Counted from the stretch's first letter, positions 10,717-23,480 are shown. The stretch is 64,000 nucleotides of DNA from Moringa oleifera (GCA_021397835.1 JAJFZO010000863.1:1116001-1180000); one strand, 5' to 3'. Notes: generated by a model not told the origin, from the sequence alone. Translations and numbers: made by a program.

Positions 10717-11450
10717 TTCCTTCTAATGATCCTTAACCTCCCAAAACAAAAATTTGAGTAGTTTTCTCCTTTTCTCCTTAATTTCTAAATATTTGTTTAT
10801 TTGATCTGCAGAAGCAAGTAGTTCTGACCTGCATGATAGAGTCTACAGATTTCATCTTTTAGGTTTTTGGGTTAAAAGTTATAGGAATTATAAGGGCTTG
10901 GAATGCTTTTTCTGGATATCTAGAAAATGAAAAAGTTGATGAGTTATTAAAAGAAGTGGAGGAATTACATAAGAATCCTTTTGGTCAAATTCTAACCTTT
11001 CAACTGCTCCATATCATGTCTTGATAATGACCTAGATGTTTGCAACGCAAGGCTGGGCATACGAAATTACTATACTGTCTAACAAAATAAATTGTGACAA
11101 ACTCACAAACTTTGCTAAATTGCATCTTATCCATATGGGCAATCAATTTGTAACAATGAGGTAATTAGAGCACATTGATCATGAACATATGATGACTCCG
11201 CTGCATAATTTATCACTCTTGTCAAACGATTTTCCTGTTTTTTTAAAAAATACTTGGCTGTTTCAGAACAGGCATTCAAAACAGTGAAAGTTGCAACTTT
11301 ATTATGATTGTTTCACTGTGCCTCTAACAAATCTTGATTCTCTCATATATATACTCTGTAAAAGGGTATATTCCATGCAAAAGATAGCAGTGCCTAAAAT
11401 TTTCTGCATCTTGGTCTTATAACTTACTCCTTTAGTTATTTCATTTGATT
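10717..11450 (+). pseudogene. Right part of the duplicated UTP25 intron 8
   Basis: Homology to UTP25 intron 8 resumes right after the MULE duplication and follows 57.84-58.59 kb with gaps. Shared stretches include 'cttaatttctaaatat', 'gcatgatagagtct', 'gttgatgagttattaaa', 'agcacattgatcatgaac' and 'cactgtgcctctaac'. Similarity stops at about 11450, shortly before the position that corresponds to the exon 9 acceptor at 58604. The copy is therefore nearly all intron and makes no protein. The parental intron has no obvious transposon ends, so segmental duplication is the simplest origin. Confidence 0.8.
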
Positions 11451-11519
11451 GAAAAGCAAAAATGCTAAAACTTAGCAAATTAAGAATCATCAAAAGAGAA
11501 ACTCCAATAAGTTCAAGAC

Positions 11520-13556
11520 TAAAACTTTCCTATATTTAACTATGTCTGAAAATTTGTCTATGAGGATTATGAATCTTCAAATAGCTCTTTAGATATGGGA
11601 GTATCTTAAGTTTGAATTTCAAGGCAATGAAAGATCCAGAAACATGCGAGTGTTGAATCTTAGGAGAGAGTTTGAGTTGCCAAGTATGAAAGACTCTTAA
11701 ATTATCAAGGAGTATATAGATAGGTTTCTAGAAGCCGTCAACAAGCTTATGCTTCTTGGTCAAGATACGCCTGACAGTAGAATTGTTGAAAAACTCATAT
11801 CATCTCTACCTAAAAGTTTTGAAGTCAAGATTTTTGCATCGGAGGAAGTCAAAGACCTTACAAATATCACATTGGTAGAACTTCTTATTGCTGTGGAATC
11901 CCATGAGCAAAGAAGGCAGACAAGAGAAAATGATGATTTGGAAGGTGCCATGAAAGCCAAACTGCAAGCCCATGGTTTCAGCAAAAGCAGATAGAAAAAG
12001 TTAAGGAAAATTAAAAGTAATTTAGGAGTTGATACTAGCAACAATGGAACTCATGTAGAAGTAGTAGTAAGGCAAGACAACAATAATGCGAATTACAACA
12101 AAAGAGTCGATCATCCTGCCCATCAACATTGGAGTAGGAGTGATACAAAGTGTAATAAATGCAACTAAATGGGTCATATGAAAGAATTTATTGAAATAAA
12201 GGGAAGCAACAAGTAAATGAAACTTAAATTGTGAATCAACAGGAGGAGAAAGAACTATTTCTGGAATTGAGTATGAACTTATTACTCTTTATCCTCCACA
12301 GCAAAATGGATTTAGTTAAAGAAAAAATAGAAGCATTATGGAGATGGTTTGTTGTTTGCTATATGAGAAAGATTTAACTAAAAGATTTTAGCCAAAGGCA
12401 GCTAATATTGATGTTTTGTTTTTACTAAACAGATTACAAAAACTTCACAATGAAATACCTTATGAAGCATGGTATGGTTATAAACCTTCTCTGTCAAATT
12501 TGAAAGTTTTTGGTTGTTTGAGTTTCTCTTATATTCCTTAGATTAAAAGAGATAAGTTGGATAAGAAGCCTAAGCCTGGAATCTTTATAGGTTATAGCAA
12601 CATCTCCAAGACTTATAGAATATTCAGCCTCAAAGGTATTGCTTTTGTGGAGGATGGACAATGGGATTGGAAAGCAAATATTGAAGATCAACATTATGGT
12701 GAATTACAACCTTATGAAAAATATGTTGATGATAAGCTAATCAGAGGAAATAGATTACTCTCTGATATTTATGCAAGATGAAATGTTGCAATATGTGAAT
12801 CAGCAAGTGTTGATGAAGCAATGTTGGTACCACAATGGAAAGCTGCTATGGAAGAAGAGCCTTGAATGATTGAGAAAAATTCAACTTAGAAACTTGTTAA
12901 AAGATCTCAAATAGAAATGTTATTGGGTTGAAATAGCTTTGAAGAACAAAGTTAAATTCTAATGGATTAGTAATTAAGTATAAAGCATGGTTAGTTGTAG
13001 AAGGTTATGCACAAGTTTTTGGTGTAGATTACCCTGAAGCTTTTGTTCCTGTGGCAAGGTTTGGCACCACATGTTTGTTGTTTGCTGTTGCAGCACAAAA
13101 AGGTTAGAAATTATTCCAACTAAATGTAAAATCTACTTGTTTAAAATGGTCCTTTAGAGGAAGAGATCTATATTGAACAGCCTGAAGGATTTGCTATGCA
13201 AACTCAATAAGAAAAGGTGTATTTATTCAAGAAACCTTTTTATTGTCTCAAGCAAGCTCAAAGGCCTTGGTACAGTCATATTGATGAGCACCTACTAAGT
13301 TTGGGTTTCATTAAAAGTCTAAGTGAAGCAACTCTTTGTATAAGAAAGTAGATGCTGATTTAATTATGGTTTCTATTTATGTTGATGATTTTTTAGTCAG
13401 GGGGAGTAATCAAGGGCTTGTTGACACTTTCAAAGCTAAAATTTTAAAGGAATTCAAGATGACTAACTTAGGATTAATGTCTTATTTTCTTGGTTTGGAA
13501 GTGAGACAACTAAAAACTGAGATCTTTATAAGTCAATGCAAAGATGCCAAGGAGAT
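11520..13556 (+). mobile_element. Degenerate Ty1/copia fragment 1 (gag, integrase end, RT)
   Basis: Plus-strand remnant of a copia-type LTR retrotransposon. A gag part at 11560-12000 contains SLPKSFEVKI and a knuckle-like CNKCN..GHM near 12150. Most of protease and integrase is deleted. The integrase C-terminal part (12420-12780) shows FGCLSFSYIP and GIFIGYSN. Reverse transcriptase follows at 12820-13556 with DYPEAFVPVARF, IYVDDFLV and YFLGLEV. Many stops and frame changes are present and no LTRs were found. It ends abruptly at a head-to-head junction with the next fragment. Confidence 0.85.
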
Positions 13557-15236
13557 CCTTTTAACACTTCTTAGATATCTCAAAAATATTCCTTTAATTT
13601 TTCTGGAATCAAGCTTGCCCTGTCTTTGGTGTGCACATCTAAAGACTCTAAGATGATCAAGGCAAAGAGGTTTCCCACTCTAAAGCTCTTCTGGTGTTTT
13701 CAGATTAATGGCTTTTGAAGGACTTCTATTAATCAAGTAAGTTGCTATGAGAGCAGGCTCACCCCAAAAATTTTTCCTAACCTAGCTGTGAACATCATAC
13801 ATCTAGATTTTTCCATCAATGTGCGATTCATTCTTTTTGCCACACAGTTCTGCTGTGGAGTGCCTTTCACAATTCTATGCCTAAGCACACCAGCCTCCAT
13901 TAAAACCTTCTAATCTTTAAATTCGTGGAAAGACTCATCCTTTTTTTTAGTAAGTGAATTCGTGCTTGCTGAATCATCAACAATTGATAAAAAATAGTGG
14001 CAACCACCATATGTTGCTGTCTTCTCTGGTCTCCATAAGTCTGCATGTGTATAATCTATTATTTCTTTGGATTTATGAACTGCATTATGAGAGAACTTGA
14101 GCCTGTGATGTTTGCCCATCAAGCATTGCTCACAAAATCCTAAATAGAGATCTGATCACTCTCAAACAGGCCTTGTTTACTTAATTCTTGTGGGCCCTTA
14201 AGACTTACATGTCCCATCCTCTTAAGCCATAGTTTATTAGTCTGTTGCCTTGGGATTGCAGTAGTTGTAGCCATTTCTGTGATTGTTGTTCCATGCAAAA
14301 TATGTGAGCCATTTATCTTGCTGGCTTTGAGCATCATAAGTGCTTTTTTCAACACTTTCAACACCTTCTCAGCTTTGAATAAATAACCTTTTCTGTCCAA
14401 CATATCAAGAGAAATCAAGTTTCTCTTTAACTTGGGCACATATCTCATGTCACTTAAAACTCTAGTAGTTCCATCATGTAGCCTGAATGCTACAGAGCCA
14501 AGTCCTTTTGCAACACAAGTTTGGTCATTCTTCATTACAACGTTGCTACCACTTAATGGCATATAATCCTGGAATATGTCTTTCTTTAGACTCAAATGAT
14601 ATGTGCAACCTCAGTCTAAAATCCATTCATCTTGTATTTTTGCTTCAGTTACAGTTAGAATATCACCTTCATAATAAGAGTCAGTAGCTACTGTAGCATT
14701 TCTTTCAGTATCCTGCTCTTTACCACAATGGTAACGTTTTTTAGAAGACTTTCTTGACTTGATTCTCTTTCGTTGTTTTGTCTTTCCTTTTCTAGAATCT
14801 CTCACAATAGCTTGCTGGCCATGTTTCTCAGATATCCCTTTGGCATATAAACCTTCAGCTCCAACATTCTTCTACTCAAATTTGTTCCTTAATTACTTAG
14901 CATTAAGTGCACCAATGACATCTTTTAATGTCAAGGTATCATGACCATGTTTTAAAATGTGCACAAATGTTTCATAAGACTTAGGAATTATCCTCACCTT
15001 CATATTCAACCTTGATATTTTTTATACGAAGACAAAGTTTGTTAAACTCATCAATATATTCTTGTGGAGATTTTCCTCATATTATTTTGAAGGTGAAACA
15101 TTTCTCTTTACGATACTATATACTTGAGAGGGTCTTAGTCATATAAAGGCTCTCCAATTTCAACTACACCTCTGCAATAGTTTTATGTTCAACAACCTTT
15201 CCTAACACTTTGTCACTGATCATTACAACATTAAAG
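13557..15236 (-). mobile_element. Degenerate Ty1/copia fragment 2 (gag to integrase), antisense
   Basis: Minus-strand copia remnant. From high to low coordinate come a gag part (15236-14880), a knuckle region near 14730, an aspartic protease region with downstream DMRYVPKLKRNLIS (about 14440), GAG-pre-integrase (LWLKRMGHVS, 14220) and the integrase core (YGGCHYFLSIVDD near 14000, KGTPQQN near 13860). The C-terminal integrase LRVFRC lies near 13650. It is the same subfamily as the fragment at 20691-21830 and is clearly diverged from it. Confidence 0.85.
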
Positions 15237-16160
15237 GGTTTTAGCTGCAATTGTTTTGTGTTCTAGTGGAAATTATAATTGCCACTAATGTCTTTACTAG
15301 CAATTGATCAAAAGCCGACGTAATCGAGGTCGAGAAAACTCTGTAGTGGTAACTATCACGATTGCTGGTAAAGATACAAAATAATTGCTGTTAAAAATCT
15401 ATATTATTACTGGCAATTATTAACGGCAATTGATAAATGCTGCAAAAAAGTATATTGACATTTGTTTTGTTAGTGATAATTATAAATTTCCGTTAAAAAT
15501 AAATTGATATTTGTATTATTTATGGCAATTATCAATTATCGTTGAATATTTAGTTATTTAATAACAATTATTAAGATAAATAACAATTGCCACTAAAAAC
15601 GAATTAACTTTTATTTTATTTACAACAATTATCAATTGCCACTAAATGTCTATGTATTTAGAGATAATTATCAAATAATTAGCAATTTGTTGTTAGAAGC
15701 AAATTGACCATTTTTTGTGATAATTAATCATTAAATATTGATATAATTATTGATATAAACCAAATTATAAGTTTGTTAAGATAATTAACATTTGAATAAC
15801 CATCATTTTTTTAAAAAAAATATTTATAAGTCAAAATATGAAAATTTAAAATTATAACTCATAATATTATTTAAAACAAATATATTCATTCATAACGAAA
15901 ATATTATCTATATTATCTTTTATATAACAAAATATATCCAAATGTCAAATAGTCATTTAACGAAAATATAATTTCAAATAAAAAGGTTTACCAATGCTCC
16001 TAAATTTAAAGAGTTAAAAGTTAATACACTAACTCCACAAAATATTATTTTGTCAATCTTTAACAAATGATTGTTAGTTCACAATGTATGACCCCAAAAT
16101 AAAAAAAATATGTAAGAACATGTACAAAATATAACTATTTCATAAGAACTAAAAAAAAAA
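15237..16160. mobile_element. Terminal/subterminal fragment of a CACTA-like element
   Basis: From 15237 the sequence changes to short repeats of gcaattg / ggcaattat in both orientations ('ctagtgg', 'attgccactaa', 'ggcaattgataaatg'). This pattern is typical of CACTA subterminal repeats. It decays into plain AT-rich sequence by about 15800. No CACTA terminus or transposase is intact, so the class assignment rests on style only. Confidence 0.45.
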
Positions 16161-16169
16161 AAATTACCC

Positions 16170-16850
16170 TGAAGAAATGTGGAAAAGAAGGTCTTCAAGC
16201 CGAAATATTTAAGTGTTTTTGGTTATGCAGCTAGTGCACATCAAAGAGAATGTGTGCTTTGAACCAAAAGCAATTAAAGGCATTTTCCTTGCTTATCAAA
16301 AGGTATAAAAGGATATAGAATCTGTATTAATCATGGATCAAACTACAAGACAAGCATAAACAGATATGTTACTTTTAATGAAACATCTATTCCTTTTAGT
16401 TAACAAGGTGGAGCTCTTGGTTAAGCAAAAGTCGTTGAAAATGTACTCAGTTTTGTGAGAGTATCTGGAGTATAGGTAGAGCCTATGATGAATAGTAAAG
16501 CGATAAGACATCTTGTAGGATCCCAAGATACCTTAGCAGCCTCATCTCAGCAACACACCAGTTCAGAATTGAAGCAGGAAAGGATATCTTTGCAAATAAT
16601 GATATGCAAATCAAACATTATCAGATAACCAGGGACAGGACAAGAAAGAGCATTAAACCCCTAAGGAGAGTCCAACAAGAAGAGTTTACTTCCAGCTTTG
16701 TTGAAAGAGAATTGTTGGCTTATGCTTTGAACATTGCTAAGGAAATAAAAGGCTTAGAACGAAGAAGCTTCAGAGAATCTATGAAAGGACAACAGGTAGA
16801 GTCATGGCATCAAGCAATGCCGCAAGAAATGGATAACTTGTTGTTTATTC
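16170..16850 (+). mobile_element. Degenerate Ty1/copia fragment 3 (integrase end to start of RT)
   Basis: Plus-strand copia remnant. The integrase C-terminal segment with LSVFGYAASAHQRE and GIKGYRI lies at 16190-16330, and the linker plus start of RT (ESWHQAMPQEMDNL) lies at 16604-16850. It joins the opposite-strand fragment 4 without an LTR between them. Confidence 0.75.
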
Positions 16851-17728
16851 TCGCTAGTTATTAGCATATCATCAACATAAAATAGTAAGATCATATTGGC
16901 CAACATATACTGTAATAAAAGTTGTTTTTACATCTATTTGTTCTAATTCCCAATCTTGAATTGCCACATTAACCAATTCCAACATAATGGTTTTATATTT
17001 AATAACTAAAAGAAAAGATTTCTCCTAATCTATGTAATAACTTGTGTAAAACCTTTTGCCATAAGTTTGGTGTTGTAATGTTTTATATTGATTGTATCTT
17101 TCTCCTTTAGTTTATAAACCCATTTGCAATCAGGTAGCTTCTTCCCCTTAGGTTTATCTACAATATCCTAAGTCTCATTAGTAATCAGAGACTTCATTTC
17201 TTCTTTCATTGCATCCAACCATTTTGAAGCTTCTTCACATGCCATAGCCTCTTTATAATTCCCAGGTTCTAGTACAAAGATTTGCTCTGAAGTGTTTAGA
17301 GCATAGGTTGGTCAGTCCCTTACTTCTTCTTTTACAAAGCTATAATATGAATCATCTATTTGAAATCCTCTTGGATGCTTTATGCTTCTTCTAACCTTGT
17401 CTCTAGCCAGCTCATATTTTTGCAATTGATCAGATTATTGTATTTTGATTTCATCAATCTCATTATCAGGTGATTATTCTTCAAGCTCAGAATTGATATT
17501 AGTATCCACATCTACCTGCTAAACTTGTTTAGGAGCTCTCTTATGCTTGAATACAGCCTTCACCTCAGCATCAAATCCTTGATTTTCACGTTTTATTTAA
17601 TCCTTTAAGTTGTTTAAATCTTCATCAGTTCCAAAATAGGGCAAGGATGTTACATCAAACACTACATCTCTGGTAATTAATGTTTTAAAAGTAGTTCATT
17701 CTTTAATGCAGACTTTGTAGCCTTTAAC
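16851..17728 (-). mobile_element. Degenerate Ty1/copia fragment 4 (reverse transcriptase), antisense
   Basis: On the minus strand this holds an integrase end (VKGYKVCIKE near 17710), the acidic linker, the RT start (WLDAMKEEMKSLITNETWD near 17190) and the catalytic loop FYVDDML at about 16870. Stops are frequent. It abuts the hAT end at 17729 and may be the continuation of fragment 5 (20691-21830) across the hAT insertion. Confidence 0.75.
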
Positions 17729-20690
17729 TAAAGGTGAGCATTCGGTTAATTCGGTTTAAAAATTTAAAAACCGAATTAACTGAATTTTTTTATAAATTAA
17801 CCAAAACCGATCGAATTTAAAAGATAAACGAACTAACCGAATCAAATTTTTTTAATCAGTTTAATCGGTTATCGAATAAATTGAATAAATCAAAAATTTA
17901 TTTAGGTTCAAATTTTATATTTTTTACTTTTAAACTATTTTAAATCTTGAACAATAATTGACAAATCAAATATATATGATGTCATTAACAACTTGTTTAT
18001 ATGGATGAAATATATAATTGAATTTTACTCTAATAACATCCTTATGTATATGTACATGAAAATCAACATCTCTAATATATAAAAATTAAAATTTTGTATA
18101 CATCAATAACAACTTTTAGAACATAAAAACTTCTAATCATAAAAGAAAAATTCTTTTACATCAAAATATAGCTGGTACATGATACATTAGCATTTAGCAA
18201 ATTAACAATATCAAAAGAAACATTTTATTGGAGTTGCAATCCTTGTTTTTTCTATTTTGCTTTTAGTTCCTTAAAAAAGTTTTTTTCAACTAATCAAATG
18301 GCTGAAAAGAAAAAAAAAAGAAGTGTAAGAATGTCAAAAAAGAAATAAGTGCATTCTTATACATTGATATGACAAAAACTTACCCAAACGAAGCTCCTCC
18401 TAAATCAGTTGATATGATACTGCAAAAATATTACATGATAATATTATATTTAAACAATATTTAGGCTTCACATATAATATCTTAATAACTAATATTTCTC
18501 TTTTATGATGATCAATCAATAAGAAAAAAAATCAAGAAATAAAAATCAATATGTCATTAAAATTTCAACTATATAAGATATGAAACTAATAGTAATAAAA
18601 GAAATTACCTTGAAATAGAAATACACTTCCACACTAATCAATTGTAGCATTCAATGTAATTTTAAACAAATCTATAAACACATAATCAATTTTGTTATTA
18701 AGAAAGTGGTATTAAGCTTATCCAATAAAGATTAATAATTGAAAAATATAAAAGAATCAAATAAACAAAATAATTACCCATATCAAGTTTCTCAAGCTTT
18801 ACCAAATTCTCCTCAATGGTATCGAAACATGGAGATCCACGTAACTAATCTTGAGTACAACTAAGGGCTTGTGCAAGCTCAGGAGTTAATGAACTCCTAT
18901 ATGTATCAAGTACACGTTTGCCAATGCTAAAAGCATATTCAAAAGCAACCATAGATATAGGAGTTACCAATACATCACGAGCCATATGAGAAAGAATAGG
19001 AAACTTATGACTATTAAATTTTCACCAATCAAGAATATCAAAGTTATCATCATCTTTTACATCTCTTCAGTTAAAAATCTATCCAATTTTGATTTATATT
19101 TTTCTTTTTCAATCTCTTTCTTATATCTCTTGAACTTAGATAAAAGAACTGATCTCTCTTTTTTCAATCCTAATTCGTTTCCCTTTGCAATTTGGCTCAC
19201 TTGACTGCTTTCACCAACTTGTTCACATTGAGGTTGCAAAGTTCTTTTATACTCATCAAACAACTCTCAACTACTTTTCTCACATTACTAGTCATCACTT
19301 AAGCTTACTCCATATCATACATTTTCAAAAAGCAAAAGTTGACAAACTCAAGCTTTTTTCTAGGATCAAGAATAGAAGCAACATAAAGTAGCATATTCAT
19401 CTTCTCCAATTTTCTCAATACTTATCAAACTTATCTTTTTTTTTTTTGCCATTACATTTAACTTAATATCAGAATGTGTTTCCCAATTATGCAAAGTGGC
19501 ATAAACATTATAAATATCATCAAGAAAACTATTGGAGGTGACATATGAAGAACCTAAAACTTTGATTATTAGTTCATAAAATTGTTACAAGAAAAGACAA
19601 AACCTCATAATAGTTTCCCAATCCTTTTTTCTTTTTTTCAGGCAACCTATCTCCCATTATCAACTCATTTCTATAGTGCAGATCAATGTCATCAAAAACC
19701 TCAAAAGTCTTCTCAAATTTTTGAACTGCATCTAACATCAAGTAAGTCGAGTTCTACCTAGTGCTAACATCCAAATACAACAAAGTTTTACTTTCAATTT
19801 TTTCAACTAAAACACATTTTTTAAATTTGGCCAACCTTGCAGGTGATTGTTTTACATATTTAACAGCCCCTCTAACACGTACAATTGACTTATTCATTTC
19901 TTTCAATCCATTTATAACAATGAGATTAAGATTGTACACAATACATCTTAAATAAAGATATTTTTCTTCTTGAATACAAGTTCCTAAATTATTCAATCTA
20001 TTCTTCAAGTATGAGATTGCAACATCATTAGAACTAACATTATCAACCGTAACAGTAAAAACCTGATCAATCCCCTAATCATGCAAACATTTCTCAATGA
20101 CTTTTCCGATGGCCTCACCTCTATGACTAGAAATAGGACAAAAGTTTAATATTCTTTTGTTTAATTTTCAGTTTTTATCAATAAAATGAGCCGTAAGACA
20201 CAAATAATTAATTCTTTGCACTAAAGTCCATGTGTCTATGGAGAGAGATACTCTTATACTAAATGATCTCGATAACTATTTTAGTTTAACTTTTTCATCA
20301 TTATAAAGTTGATAACAATCTCTAGCTATACCTCATCGTGAAAGTATATGAAACTTAGGATATACAAGTGACATGCAATGCCGAAAACCTTTACTATCCA
20401 CAAATTTGAAAGGTAATTCATCCATAATGATTATCTCAGCTATACCCTTTCTAATGACATCTTGATTGAACTTCCAACTACCTAAAGATTCATCTCTCCT
20501 AGATTCAAAAATCAATTCAGTTTGACTAGAATCAACATTAACATTTGTTCTCTTCTTACAAATACCCATATGAGCTTTCAATGCAGTTGTTTCATTTCTT
20601 TTAGGGAAAGCAAAAAATTTTCTATCACAATAATTACATCTAGCTTTATGCTCACCTTGTTTATCAAAAAATTTGGTGAAGTGTTTCTAA
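17729..20690 (-). mobile_element. hAT element (RICESLEEPER type), one end missing
   Basis: The left end 'taaaggtgagcattcgg' at 17729, with recurrent cggttaattcggtt motifs to about 17890, is typical of plant hAT termini. The transposase lies on the minus strand. The element stops at 20690 inside the N-terminal zinc-finger region, so the other end is lost and no 8-bp duplication can be shown. It sits between two copia fragments of the same orientation. Confidence 0.8.
18780..20690 (-). pseudogene. hAT transposase (BED zinc finger, RNase H-like, dimerisation domain), decayed
   Basis: Reading from high to low coordinate, the BED-type zinc finger (CNYCDRKFFAF...HMGIC) lies near 20640-20560 and DELPFKFVD near 20420. 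The RNase H-like segment with LNLIVINGLKE, VRGAVKYVKQSPARL and LLYLDVSTR lies at 20008-19754. A spacer of the DUF4413 type follows. The C-terminal dimerisation domain (NFDILDW, FPILSHMARDVL, SSLTPELAQAL) lies at 19050-18790. Stops stand where Trp is expected in the C-terminal domain (after LDW and after TQD), and frameshifts break the core. It is inactive. Confidence 0.85.
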
Positions 20691-21830
20691 AATTTCGATC
20701 TAGTCCTAAAAACCTTCAAATCTTTGAATTTCTGGAAGCACTCATCCCTATTTTTTAGTGAGTAAATCCACACTTTCTTGCTGAAATAATCAATAATTGA
20801 TAAAAAATAGTGGCAGCCACCATATGTTGCTATTTTCTCTGGTCCGTATAAGTCTGCATGTGCATAATCCATTATTTCTTTGGATTTATGAACTGCATTC
20901 TTTAAGAACACGAGCCTGTGTTGTTTACCCATTAAGTATCGCTCATAAAATCCTAAACTGAAGACTAAATCACTCCCAAGCAAGCCTTGTTTGCTTAATT
21001 CTTGTTGCCTTTAAGACTTACGTGTCCCTTCCTTTTATGCCATAGTTTACTAGTCTATTTCCGTGAGATTGAAGTAGTTGTAGCCACTCTTATGATTGTT
21101 GTCCCATTCAAAAAATGTAAGGTATTTATCACAAGTGCTTCTTTCAACGCATTCAACAACCCCTTCTCAGCTTTGAATGAATAACTTTTTCTTTCCAACA
21201 TACCAACAGAAATCAAGTTTTTATTTAAGTCAGGTTCATATCTCACCTCACTTAAACCCCTAGTAGTTCCATCATGTAGCGTGAATGCTAAAGAGCTAAT
21301 TCCTTTTACAGTACAAGTTTGGTCACTCCCCATTACAACTTTACTACCACCTAATGGCATATAATCCTTGAATATCTCTTTCTTTGGACACATATAATAT
21401 TTCCAACCTGAGTTTAATATTCATTCATCATGTATTTTGCTTTAGATATAGTCAGAACATCACCTTCACCATAAGAGTCAGCAGCTATTGTAGCATCTCT
21501 TTCCATAGCCTGTTATTTATTCACCTTCTTTAAATCATTACGATATTTCCTTATACAGCCAAATTTACCATAATGGAAACATTTTTTGGAAGGATTTCTT
21601 GACTTAGATCTCTTCAATTGCTTTGTCTTTCTTTTGCTGGAATCTCTCACACTAGCTTGCTGGCCATACTTCCCACATCTCCATCTTGCATATAAACCTT
21701 TAGCTCCAACATCCTTATGCTCAAATGTGCTCCTTAGCTCCTTGGCATTGAGAGCACTAATTGCATCTTTTAATTTCAACGTATCATGGCCATGCTTCAA
21801 AATGTCCATAAATGTTTCATAAGGCTTGGG
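20691..21830 (-). mobile_element. Degenerate Ty1/copia fragment 5 (gag to integrase), antisense
   Basis: Minus-strand remnant closely related to fragment 2. It holds a gag end with LKLKDAISALNAKELRS (21770) and a knuckle-like CFHYGKFGC (21560). A protease/pre-integrase region with DYMPLGGSKVV and VRYEPDLNKNLIS lies at 21393-21055, and the integrase start (YGGCHYFLSIIDYFSKKVW) near 20800. It breaks off at the hAT boundary. Confidence 0.85.
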
Positions 21831-22227
21831 CTTTATGGACTATGGTGATAAATTTGCATCAGTAGCCAAACATGACACTATAAGCTGCTACTTGTAATTG
21901 CTAGTCAAATGGGATGAAAAGTGTACCATTTCGATGTCAAGATAGCTTTTCTTAATCGTATACTTGTTAAAGAAATTTATGTTTAATAACCAAAAGGCTT
22001 TAAGGTTACTGGCCATAAACACAAAGTGCACAAGCTGCACAAGGCTCTCTATGGTTTGAAGTAAGCACCATGGGCTTGGTATAGCATGATTGACTTCCAC
22101 CTTATCTAACTTGGATTTAAGAGGAGCAAAAATGAAGCTACTTTATATTTGAAACAAAATGATAATGGTTTGCAACTTATAGTATCACTTTATGTTGATG
22201 ACATGTTAGTGATTAGAAACAATGTAT
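21831..22227 (+). mobile_element. Left half of a Ty1/copia RT split by a younger copia insertion
   Basis: Plus-strand RT with FASVAKHDTI near 21850, KALYGLKQAP-like sequence near 22050 after a frameshift, and LYVDDMLVIRNN ending at 22227. The next base starts the LTR of the inserted element. The reading continues at 26683 in the motif order of a copia RT, apart from a short loss. Confidence 0.8.
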
Positions 22228-22518
22228 TGTTAACAAGATGCTTATTTGCTGCACAGTTTTAATAAAAGATAAAACAAATGAGATCAAATCTTTTATTTTA
22301 TCAGGTAGTTGTGAAATAAAATCTATTAGTTTGGATAAGAACAATCTTTGACTTGATTTTGAATAGGAAGAACGTTCAGGTTAGATATTTAGATAAGCTC
22401 AATCTAAGTTGTTCATTTTTCTTATAAATAGGGCCTTTATCAATGAAGTAAACAAGCAATTTCAAGCTTCAAGAGTTCTTTCTTTTCCTGTTTATTATTC
22501 TTTTTCTCAAAGCCAACA
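22228..22518 (+). repeat. 5' LTR of the copia element
   Basis: 291 bases, starting TGTTAACAAG and ending CCAACA, so bounded by TG...CA. A TATA-like 'cttataaatagggcc' at about 22423 fits a U3 promoter. The first 222 bases align without length change to 26461-26682. Confidence 0.9.
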
Positions 22519-22520
22519 AA

Positions 22521-22534
22521 TTGGTATTACAACC
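22521..22534 (+). other. Primer-binding site
   Basis: 'ttggtattacaacc' starts three bases after the 5' LTR and resembles the initiator tRNA-Met site TGGTATCAGAGC used by plant copia elements, with several substitutions. Confidence 0.65.
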
Positions 22535-22630
22535 CTTTTTTTCAAGTGACTTGTGGAGTGTGAGAGTGAAATCCAGTAAGGTTTCAACAAAGCAAATCAA
22601 ACACTTTGCCTTTATCTTGAAATCCAATAT

Positions 22631-23480
22631 GATAGTGTCTACTCCTCCAATTTTCACTAGAGAAAATTATCAAGCTTGGGCGATGAAAATGGAGTCCTTC
22701 CTACAAGCATGTGACCTATGTGATTTAGTGGATGCAGATCTAGAAGATCTAACAGTGACACAACTTAAGAACAACAAAGAAGAAAGGAAGATGAGATATA
22801 ACGCTAAAACTTGTATTCACTCTGCAGTTTCAAATATAATATTTATGAAGATCATGGCCTGTGAAACAACAAAATAAGCATGGGATTTCTTAAAAGAAGA
22901 ATATCAAGGAAATGAAAGGACGAAGCAAATGCAAATTCTAAACCTGAAAAGGGAATTCGAGATGTAGAAGATGAAAGAGGTCGAAGCACTTAAGGATTAC
23001 ATAGACAAATTATTAGCATTGGCCAATAAGATCAGAATGTTGGGAGAAGAACTTTCTGATAAAAGGGTTATGGAAAAGATTTTGGTGATCTTAGCCAAGA
23101 GATTTGAATCCAAAATCTCTTCACTTGAGGAGTCTAGAGATTTGTCAAGAATAACATTGGCAAAGCTCATCAATGCACTATAAGCTCAAGAACAAAAGAG
23201 AGCTTACAAAAAAGAAGAAATAGTGAAGGAGCATTCCAAGTGAAAGAGACTGATTAAACTCAAGAAGGCAAAAAAAGGAAGAAACAATGAGGAAGAAAGA
23301 ATTATAAAAAGAGAGAAAATAACAATAATTATGGTAGCAAGGGCAAATACCCATATCCTTACTGTTAGAAAACCTCTTATTTACCAAAATATTGTTGGTT
23401 TAGACCTGATGTTCAATACAGGGCATGCAAACAAATGTGGCATGTGGAGAAAGTAAGCAAAAACAAACAACAAGAAGGAC
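22631..23480 (+). pseudogene. copia gag (UBN2-type), decayed
   Basis: The frame opens near 22631 with VSTPPIFTRENYQAWAMKM, a common start of plant copia gag. It continues through WDFLKEEYQGNERTKQMQIL and LANKIRMLGEEL. Stops interrupt at about 22875, 22965 and 23181, each where Gln would be expected. A disturbed zinc-knuckle region lies near 23390-23460 after a frameshift. Confidence 0.85.
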
